Shown piece after piece: positions 52,558 to 58,370 of a stretch of DNA of 64,000 nt. Both the position numbers and the translations under genes were made by a program. The notes below the pieces were generated by a model. The model did no database searches. It was not told the origin of the DNA and was given only the letters and a program-made list of their open reading frames with translations. The stretch's first letter is position 1, and every line of letters begins with the position of its first letter. The DNA is from Streptomyces sp. man185 (GTDB lineage: Bacteria; Actinomycetota; Actinomycetes; Streptomycetales; Streptomycetaceae), in the NCBI GenBank assembly GCA_002551355.1, contig NTHE01000014.1, positions 62,001 to 126,000 on the forward strand. Direction: 5' to 3'.

Positions 52558-53382
52558 ATGTGCATATCGACAGGTGAGGCGGCGTTTTCCGGCACGATCC
52601 TGTACTGCGGACGTCAACACCACGGGGAGCACGGCCTTGTCCACGTCCTGGGCTACCAGAACACGGCGGTCAACCTGGCGGACGGCCCGAACGCCATGCT
52701 GCTGCACGTGCCGACGAGGCACCTCACACCGCGCCACTTTCTCTCGGCGGGGCGCTCCGGTGACGTCCTGCGCCGCATGGTCTCCGCCGTGGAGGACGCC
52801 GCCGCGGCGGCCGACGACATCGTGTGGATGGGTGCGGAACCGCGGGCCGTCCAGGTCTTCGACCACGACGTCTACACGGTGCTCCTGGCGGACGACCCCA
52901 CCGCCGTCCCCGCCGCGCTCTGGCAGGTGCCGCCGCACCGGCGCCCCGATCTCGACCCGGAGCTCCTGCGCTTCTACGCCGAGCACTTCCCCGGCCACAC
53001 CATCGTCGTGTGCTGCTTCGACAACGCCGAAGCGCGGCGCGCCAAGCCCCTGTTGCTGTGGTACCAGCCCCTCGACCCCGACCGGCTGACCGTGCCGGCC
53101 CTGGACAGCCACACCGGTAAGGCACCGGACCTCGACGCCACCGTGCCGGTGGACCACTGGGTTCTGTTCTCCACCGACGAGGGCGCCGCCGACTGGGGCG
53201 CGCCCGTCGAGTACTCCGGCGGCATGCGCCACAGCCTGCGCGGTTTCCTCCCCGCCGCCGTCATCGGCCGGCACTACGGACACGGGGAGGCTCTGCCGAA
53301 CGGGGACTTCACCATCAGCCACGGTGACCTGCTCAGTGGCGACCCCGACCGGATCGGGCGCCTGCGGCCGACCCGCCGCTGA
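52558..53382 (+). CDS. Unknown protein, possible Ntn-type hydrolase
   Basis: A 274-aa protein with an MCISTGEAAFSGTILYCGR start. A Cys at position 2 followed by a beta strand and an Arg near position 19 resembles the N-terminus of choloylglycine-type Ntn hydrolases, in which Met is removed and Cys2 is the nucleophile. Later conserved residues of that family could not be confirmed. TACGTT (52546-52551) lies exactly 6 bases before the ATG with no Shine-Dalgarno site, so the mRNA is probably leaderless. No signal peptide or membrane segment is seen. The function is unknown. Confidence 0.5.
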   Translation: MCISTGEAAFSGTILYCGRQHHGEHGLVHVLGYQNTAVNLADGPNAMLLHVPTRHLTPRHFLSAGRSGDVLRRMVSAVEDAAAAADDIVWMGAEPRAVQVFDHDVYTVLLADDPTAVPAALWQVPPHRRPDLDPELLRFYAEHFPGHTIVVCCFDNAEARRAKPLLLWYQPLDPDRLTVPALDSHTGKAPDLDATVPVDHWVLFSTDEGAADWGAPVEYSGGMRHSLRGFLPAAVIGRHYGHGEALPNGDFTISHGDLLSGDPDRIGRLRPTRR

Positions 53383-53389
53383 CGGCTGC

Positions 53390-53635
53390 TCAGCCCTGAA
53401 CGGCGTACGAGAGGAAGCGGGTCCAGGAGGCCGGGGCGAGGGCGAGCTGGGGGCTCTCGTCGAGCTTGGAGTCGCGGACGTGGACGGTGGAGGGGCAGGC
53501 GGCGACCTCGACGCAGGAGTCGCCGTCGCCGCCGCTGTAGCTGGACTTGTGCCACTCCAGGGCGACCTCCACGCAGGAGTCGCCGGAGCCGCTGCTGTAG
53601 CTGCTCTTGAACCAGGCCAGGGGTGTGGTGCTCAT
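53390..53635 (-). CDS. DUF397 protein with internally duplicated N-terminus
   Basis: An 81-aa regulator-associated protein. The family signature is present twice: AWFKSSYSSGSGDSCVEVAL followed by EWHKSSYSGGDGDSCVEVAA. The usual remainder, VHVRDSKLDESPQLALA and SWTRFLSYA, comes once. It overlaps the HTH gene by ATGA and is translated with it. DUF397 proteins are partners of WhiJ/DUF5753 regulators in streptomycete development; the second copy of the motif is unusual. Confidence 0.85.
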   Translation of the reverse strand: MSTTPLAWFKSSYSSGSGDSCVEVALEWHKSSYSGGDGDSCVEVAACPSTVHVRDSKLDESPQLALAPASWTRFLSYAVQG

Positions 53636-54510
53636 CTCGCTCCTCGCATCTGCCGCATCAGGCTCTTGGAATCGTCCAACGAGAGTGCCTGTGAACGTAT
53701 ATTGGCACACCGCATCTGAAGCGCGCTGATCACTCCGGGGTCGGAGACGAACTGGCCGTACTTCTGCCCTTCCAGGTAGCCGAACCACTGGTGTTCCAGC
53801 GTCTCCAGCAGTTGCATCGGCCCGTCCAGTCCAGCGTGGTGATGCCGTACCAGCGGCATGATCTGGATGTTGACGTCGCGCAGTTCGGCCAGGTCGAGGA
53901 TGTGGTCGAGCAACTTCCTGGTGACCTCTTCCCCGCCCAAGTCCCGCAGGAACAGATGCTCTTCGAGGATGAAGCTGAACGCGGTGTTCGGCCGCCCGCG
54001 CAGCAGTTGCTGACGCTCCAGTCGGGCCGCGAGCTGCGCCTCGATCTGCTCGTCGGCGAGCGGCGGCAACTGGTCGGCGAACAAAGTCCGTGCGTACGCG
54101 GGTGTCTGCAACAGTCCGGGAATCAACCGGCACTCGTACGTGTACAGACTCAGTGCCGACAGCTCCAGTTCCGCCCACTGCCGGAACCAACTCGCCAGCC
54201 CTTTCCCCCGCGTCAGATGCTTTGCCGCCGCCAGGATGACCCCGAACGCGTCGAGAATGCTGTCCGCGCGCACGGCGAAGTCCGGGGGTGGGAGGCGGCG
54301 ACCCTGCTCGATGGAGGCGATGGTCTCCGGGGAGTACCCGACGAGCGGGGCGAACTGTTCCTGCGTCAGCCGCGCCCGCTTGCGGAAGGACTTGACGACC
54401 TCCCCGAACATTCTGAGGCTGTACTGCGGTTCGGGCTCGGGGCTGCGCCCGCCGCCGTTGCCGAAAGTCCCGTACGTCGGGCTGTCGATGCTGTCCGTGC
54501 CGTGCGTCAT
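53632..54510 (-). CDS. XRE-family HTH regulator with DUF5753 domain (WhiJ-like)
   Basis: A 292-aa DNA-binding protein. The N-terminal HTH reads RKRARLTQEQFAPLVGYSPE and continues TIASIEQGRRLPPPD (about 37-75). The C-terminal DUF5753 domain shows YECRLIPGLLQTPAYARTLF and INIQIMPLVRHHHAGLDG-like text (here VNIQIMPLV). ATG 54510 has GGGGAGG upstream. With the overlapping DUF397 gene and the divergent ATPase gene it forms the three-part set repeated many times in Streptomyces (whiJ/abaA-like), which affects sporulation and antibiotic production. The specific role here is unknown. Confidence 0.88.
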   Translation of the reverse strand: MTHGTDSIDSPTYGTFGNGGGRSPEPEPQYSLRMFGEVVKSFRKRARLTQEQFAPLVGYSPETIASIEQGRRLPPPDFAVRADSILDAFGVILAAAKHLTRGKGLASWFRQWAELELSALSLYTYECRLIPGLLQTPAYARTLFADQLPPLADEQIEAQLAARLERQQLLRGRPNTAFSFILEEHLFLRDLGGEEVTRKLLDHILDLAELRDVNIQIMPLVRHHHAGLDGPMQLLETLEHQWFGYLEGQKYGQFVSDPGVISALQMRCANIRSQALSLDDSKSLMRQMRGAR

Positions 54511-54594
54511 GTACGGCCACCTCCCCGTGCGCCTGTCCTGGTTCGCAACCCGTCCATGCTCACGGAACGTGACCCGTACCGTCCACCCTTCGCG

Positions 54595-54619
54595 CCCGTA
54601 CGCTGACTCAGCGTACGGG
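54595..54619. promoter_or_regulatory. 25-base palindrome in the divergent promoter region
   Basis: Perfect 12-base arms (54595-54606 and 54608-54619) about a single central C, midway between the HTH gene and the divergent ATPase gene. The position and symmetry suit an operator for the HTH protein. Confidence 0.6.
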
Positions 54620-54664
54620 TTGCCGACCTGGTGAAGAGGGGCTCGTAGCCCGGAAACTGGGGGC

Positions 54665-55126
54665 ATGGAAGCACCTACGCAGATGCAACCCCCTGTTACC
54701 GTACGTGTGTTCAAGCATCAATACCCGGCGGACCCGCGCGGCGCCCGGCTCGCCCGCCGCGTCGGGCTGCACAAGCTGCACACCTGGGGCGTCCCGTACC
54801 TCAGTGACGCATCGGAGTCGGCGGCTCTGATCCTGGGAGAGCTGGCGGCCAACGCGGCGACCCATGGCCGCGTCCCCGGCCGCGACTTCGAACTGCGCCT
54901 GTCGTACCTGCCCGGCGACCCGGAAACGCCGGGCCTCCTGCGGATCGAGGTGTCCGACACCCGGGGCGAGTGCCGACCGCCCGGCCCCGGCGAGATCGCC
55001 GCCCCGGCGGACGGCTCCGACAGCGGGCGCGGGCTGCTGATCGTGGAGGCCCTGGCGGACCGCTGGGCGGTGCTCGGCCGGAGCCCGGGCAAGACGGTCC
55101 GGGCGGAACTGGACCTGCTGTACTGA
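54665..55126 (+). CDS. Anti-sigma-factor-like ATPase (HATPase, RsbW type)
   Basis: A 153-aa GHKL ATPase. The N-box is ESAALILGELAANAATHG (Glu and Asn for Mg-ATP), and the G-boxes are RIEVSDTRGE and DSGRGLLIVEALADRWAV. These single-domain kinases bind sigma or anti-anti-sigma factors. It is divergent from the WhiJ-like gene and completes the three-part set. ATG 54665 or ATG 54683 may be the start. Confidence 0.82.
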   Translation: MEAPTQMQPPVTVRVFKHQYPADPRGARLARRVGLHKLHTWGVPYLSDASESAALILGELAANAATHGRVPGRDFELRLSYLPGDPETPGLLRIEVSDTRGECRPPGPGEIAAPADGSDSGRGLLIVEALADRWAVLGRSPGKTVRAELDLLY

Positions 55127-55225
55127 GAGGCGGAGCCGGGCGTGCGGCGGGTGAACTCCCGCGCTGCTCTGCCAATGGCAGAACAGCGGCCGGACCGGGC
55201 TCGACGGTCGGTACGGTCCTGTCTC

Positions 55226-55981
55226 ATGACGGTGAAGACAGCGATGACAGCGGTGACGGCGCGCGCGGTCGAGTACCCGGCCGACGGGCTGACGATGGTC
55301 GGGTACCTCGCGCTCCCGGCCGGTGCCGACCCCCGGCCCGCCGTTCTACTCGGGCCGGAGGGCATGGGGCTCAGCGACGTCGAGCGCCGCCGGGCCGACG
55401 CGCTGGCCGAGCTGGGATACGTAACGCTGGCCTTCGACCTGCACGGCGGGCGCTACCTGGGCGACCCGGAGGAGATGCTGGCTCGCTGCCTGCCGCTACT
55501 GGCTGACCCGGACCGGATGCGGGGCATCGGTCACGCGGCGCTCGACGTGTTGCGCGCCGAACCGCGGACCGACCCCGACCGGATCGCCGCGGTCGGCTAC
55601 GGCACCGGGGGCGCCATCGGGCTGGAACTCGGGCGCGACGGCGTCGACCTGCGCGCGATCGGAACGGTCAACGCGACGACCACGGGCCGACCGGGCGAGG
55701 CGGCGAACATCCGCTGCCCGGTATGGGCGGGAGTGGGGTCGGAGGACCCGATCATGCCGCCCGAGCAACGGAACGCGTTCACCGCCGAGATGCAGGCCGC
55801 GGGCGTCGACTGGCGTCTCACGGTCTACGGGGGCGCCATGCATGCCTTCCACCACCCGCCGGTCGACCACCCCACAGTCCCGGGCGTCGGCTACCACCCA
55901 CGGCACGCGCAGCGCGCCTGGCGCGATGTGGTCGACCTGCTCGCCGAGTGCGTGCCGGTGGCGGACGGGCTGGGGGCGTGA
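55226..55981 (+). CDS. Dienelactone hydrolase family protein, nucleophile replaced
   Basis: A 251-aa alpha/beta-hydrolase of the DLH family. GYVTLAFDLHGGRYLGDPEE and the C-terminal VYGGAMHAFHHP, with its His, fit the family. The expected nucleophile elbow G-x-[CS]-x-G reads VGYGTGGAIGLEL, with Gly in place of Cys or Ser, so ordinary ester hydrolysis seems impossible without another residue. The acid Asp is probably in GVGSEDPIMPPEQ. TACGGT lies 8 bases before the ATG at 55226 with no ribosome site, suggesting a leaderless mRNA. The substrate is unknown. Confidence 0.75.
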   Translation: MTVKTAMTAVTARAVEYPADGLTMVGYLALPAGADPRPAVLLGPEGMGLSDVERRRADALAELGYVTLAFDLHGGRYLGDPEEMLARCLPLLADPDRMRGIGHAALDVLRAEPRTDPDRIAAVGYGTGGAIGLELGRDGVDLRAIGTVNATTTGRPGEAANIRCPVWAGVGSEDPIMPPEQRNAFTAEMQAAGVDWRLTVYGGAMHAFHHPPVDHPTVPGVGYHPRHAQRAWRDVVDLLAECVPVADGLGA

Positions 55982-55997
55982 CCCAGGGGCTGGTGGG

Positions 55998-56447
55998 CTA
56001 TGCGGGGCCGCGCAGCGAATGGATCATGCTCCGGAGGGACCGGAACGCGCTTTCCTGCTCGTTCCCGGTCATGCCGGCCAGCATTCTGACCTCGACGGCC
56101 CTGACCGCCGCCGACGCCCCTTCCAGGCTCTGCCGCCCGCGAGGTGTGAGCTGTGCGGGGAGAACCTTCCCCACTGCCGCCTCGGCGGGCCTAGTCACGT
56201 AGCCGTCCCGTTCCAGGGCCTGGAGCAGCACGTTCATCGACTGCCGTGTCACGAACGCGCCGCGCGCGAGCTCGGAGTTCGACATGCCCGGCCGTTGCGC
56301 CAGCAGTTCGAGGCAGGAGTAGTGCGTCACGGTCATCCCGAGGGGGCGCAGGACCTCCTCCATGGCTACCCGCAGGGCGGTCGAAGCCTCTTTCAGCAGG
56401 TAGCCCAGTGAGGTGTCCAGGTCGACGCCGGTGTCTCTTTTGCTCAT
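55998..56447 (-). CDS. MarR-family transcriptional regulator
   Basis: A 149-aa winged-helix repressor. The HTH is visible as MSNSELARGAFVTRQSMNVL and continues LQALERDGYVTRPAEAAVGK, with the dimerisation helices at both ends. Two matching inverted repeats overlap its start and the promoter of the divergent VOC gene, so it very likely controls both. The inducing ligand is unknown. Confidence 0.9.
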   Translation of the reverse strand: MSKRDTGVDLDTSLGYLLKEASTALRVAMEEVLRPLGMTVTHYSCLELLAQRPGMSNSELARGAFVTRQSMNVLLQALERDGYVTRPAEAAVGKVLPAQLTPRGRQSLEGASAAVRAVEVRMLAGMTGNEQESAFRSLRSMIHSLRGPA

Positions 56448-56490
56448 GTCAGAAGTCTGACATACAGTGGTTCGTGTCAGTAATCTGACA
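56446..56490. promoter_or_regulatory. Twin MarR operators
   Basis: Two sites with the same design, TGTCAG-4-CTGACA, at 56447-56462 and 56475-56490, with centres 28 bases apart. The first extends to an 8-base arm (ATGTCAGA with TCTGACAT, 56446-56463) and covers the MarR start codon. The second ends 20 bases before the VOC start. This is a classic arrangement for autoregulation and control of the divergent gene. Confidence 0.85.
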
Positions 56491-56510
56491 TGAAGAGAAG
56501 GAGTGCCACC

Positions 56511-56879
56511 ATGCCCGCCACCGGTCCCGACTTCATCTCGCTCCAGGCACGCGACCTCGACGCCTCCCAGGCGTTCTATGAGCGCTACCTCGGCCTCGTC
56601 CGCTCGCAGGCCGGGCCCCCGCACGCCGTCGTCTTCGAGACGAAGCCGATCGCGTTCGCCCTCCGCGAGATCGTCCCCGGCGCGGATCTCGCGTCGGTCG
56701 CCCAGCCCGGCATCGGCGTCGCGCTCTGGTTCCACGCCACGGATGTCCAGGCAATCCACGACGTGCTCGCCGACGACGGCCACACCATCGTCTCGGCCCC
56801 CATCGACGGCCCCTTCGGTCGGACATTCACCTTCGCCGACCCGGACGGCTACCACGTCACGCTGCACGACCGCGCATGA
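56511..56879 (+). CDS. VOC-superfamily (glyoxalase/dioxygenase-fold) protein
   Basis: A 122-aa protein with the paired beta-alpha-beta-beta-beta fold. FISLQARDLDASQAFYERYL and the C-terminal TFTFADPDGYHVTLHD are standard VOC motifs. Metal ligands are not complete in an obvious way, so it could bind antibiotics or catalyse glyoxalase-like chemistry. AAGGAG precedes ATG 56511. It is the likely target of the divergent MarR repressor, which suggests a detoxification role. Confidence 0.85.
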   Translation: MPATGPDFISLQARDLDASQAFYERYLGLVRSQAGPPHAVVFETKPIAFALREIVPGADLASVAQPGIGVALWFHATDVQAIHDVLADDGHTIVSAPIDGPFGRTFTFADPDGYHVTLHDRA

Positions 56880-56915
56880 CGGACCGGTCCTGTCCGAAGT
56901 GATCCCGCGGAGGCG

Positions 56916-57323
56916 TCACGACATCTGCGCGGGGTCACCCCCGTACAGGGAAATCCGCATGTGGTGGTACTGGGCGTACGTGGAGGTGAGCGCCCAAGGA
57001 TCGTCGCGCACTTCCAGGAACTGGAGGACCAGCGAGAACAGGCGGTCCACAGCCTGCCGCTCCTGCTCCGGCTCCAACCGGAGGCTGTCGAATCCTCGGA
57101 ACTTGAACTCCGGTAGCGCTTGGGCGAGGACCCTCCCCATCCAGTGCTGACTCGACAGCTCACCCTCGCGTACGGCCAGCCACTCGTGGAACCCGCGAAG
57201 CAAGCCGCCGGAACGCGCCTGGTTGAACCCCATGAGAAAGGTGGCGGTCGGGTGGTAGGCGCGGCCCAGGCCGTACATCTCCGGATAGTCCCGGACCTGT
57301 TCGACGAACTGCTTGTCGTTCAT
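56916..57323 (-). CDS. Hypothetical protein, paralogue of the preceding gene
   Basis: A 135-aa protein I do not recognise. Its N-terminus, MYGLGRAYHPTATFLMGFNQ followed by ARSGGLLRGFHEWLAVREGE, aligns with the gene directly upstream (LYGIEGSYRNTVIFLTGFNE, ARSGGLLRGFTEWMVVRKGE). Both then carry helical regions ending in a Tyr/His-rich stretch. The start overlaps the upstream stop by ATGA. No signal or membrane segment is seen. Small tandem paralogues like this are common among immunity proteins of polymorphic toxins, but no toxin is nearby. Confidence 0.55.
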   Translation of the reverse strand: MNDKQFVEQVRDYPEMYGLGRAYHPTATFLMGFNQARSGGLLRGFHEWLAVREGELSSQHWMGRVLAQALPEFKFRGFDSLRLEPEQERQAVDRLFSLVLQFLEVRDDPWALTSTYAQYHHMRISLYGGDPAQMS

Positions 57324-57721
57324 GCGCCACCAGAGCCTTCGGTCTGCGAGTGGAGTGAGTGGTATTTCCCGTACATGCGAGCCAGTGTCATCACGTCATC
57401 CCGCATCGTCAGGAACTCGTGCAGCAGGGAGAGGAGCAGTCGCACGGCCTCTTTCTCCTTCTGTGAATTCGAGTTGTGCAGCTTGCTCCAGCCCCACCCT
57501 TCGGCATGGGGAAGTGCCTCGTCAAGGACGAGTGCCTGCCACCCGAAGCTGGAGGATTCACCCTTGCGCACGACCATCCACTCCGTGAATCCGCGCAGAA
57601 GTCCACCCGAGCGGGCCTCGTTGAATCCTGTGAGGAAAATGACCGTATTTCTGTACGAACCCTCGATGCCGTAAAGCCCGGGGCGGGCCTTTACGCCTTC
57701 GAAGAATTTCCTGTCGTCCAC
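57320..57721 (-). CDS. Hypothetical protein, first of a tandem pair
   Basis: A 133-aa protein with a GTG start. It shares the block TGFNEARSGGLLRGFTEWMV with the next gene, pointing to tandem duplication. The C-terminal half (KEKEAVRLLLSLLHEFLTMR, then DDVMTLARMYGKYHS) is predicted helical and matches LEVRDDPWALTSTYAQYHH of its partner in the DD...Y pattern. AT content is a little higher than in the surrounding genes. Function is unknown. Confidence 0.55.
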   Translation of the reverse strand: MDDRKFFEGVKARPGLYGIEGSYRNTVIFLTGFNEARSGGLLRGFTEWMVVRKGESSSFGWQALVLDEALPHAEGWGWSKLHNSNSQKEKEAVRLLLSLLHEFLTMRDDVMTLARMYGKYHSLHSQTEGSGGA

Positions 57722-57918
57722 TTGTGTCCCCTGAATCTCCGTAGCGGTCGACGACGGAGGCGGTGCTCTCCGTTCGCCCGTCGAAGTGTGTAGCCCCCGA
57801 GGGCTTCTCCCGAGAGACCGAGCCGCTCAGAACGCCAACCTATCCTGGGCGGGCAGAGGAAACGTATGCATGTGTGTTTTCGAGACGGTCGGTGGGCCGG
57901 TTTCAGTGGGAGAGACGC
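57722..57918. other. Divergent intergenic region
   Basis: About 197 bases, AT-richer than average, between the tandem unknown genes and the next plus-strand gene. TATCCT (57841-57846) is a possible -10 element for the plus-strand gene. No hairpin of note. Confidence 0.35.
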
Positions 57919-58341
57919 GTGAGCGGGAACAATTTCGATCTGTCGCCGAAAGTCACCCCGGAGGTCATCGCTGACCGCGAGCAACTGGCCGACGGGGCCT
58001 GCCGTGCACTGGTTCGGGCGGGTATCTCCGCCTACCGGGAGAACCTCGACGAGGATTCTGGCGGCAGACCCGGTGCGCACGTCCGGGTGGACCCTCTCGC
58101 CGACGGTGGTGTCCTCGTGGACTGGAATGCCCAGGCGGAACTGACGGCCGCAGCGGTGGACCTTCTGGAGCGGGGTGTTGATCCGTCGCATCTGCCCTGG
58201 GAGATCCGCCACTTCGAAACCGTGCAGACCTGTATGCGGGACGCCGTCCTGGGCATTCTTGCCTCGGCGGGGTTCCAGGTGGAGAAAGCGGACGCGCACA
58301 GTTACGGAAGTGCCGTTCAGGTGAAGGGGTTCACCCGCTGA
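57919..58341 (+). CDS. Hypothetical protein
   Basis: A 140-aa cytoplasmic protein of no known family. It is acidic and alternates helix and strand (VIADREQLADGACRALVRAG; VRVDPLADGGVLVDWNAQAE). GTG 57919 follows GGGAGA. It is divergent from the two tandem unknown genes and may form a set with them. Confidence 0.5.
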   Translation: MSGNNFDLSPKVTPEVIADREQLADGACRALVRAGISAYRENLDEDSGGRPGAHVRVDPLADGGVLVDWNAQAELTAAAVDLLERGVDPSHLPWEIRHFETVQTCMRDAVLGILASAGFQVEKADAHSYGSAVQVKGFTR

Positions 58342-58370
58342 CTCCACATGGTCGGATGGCTCTCGGGGGC

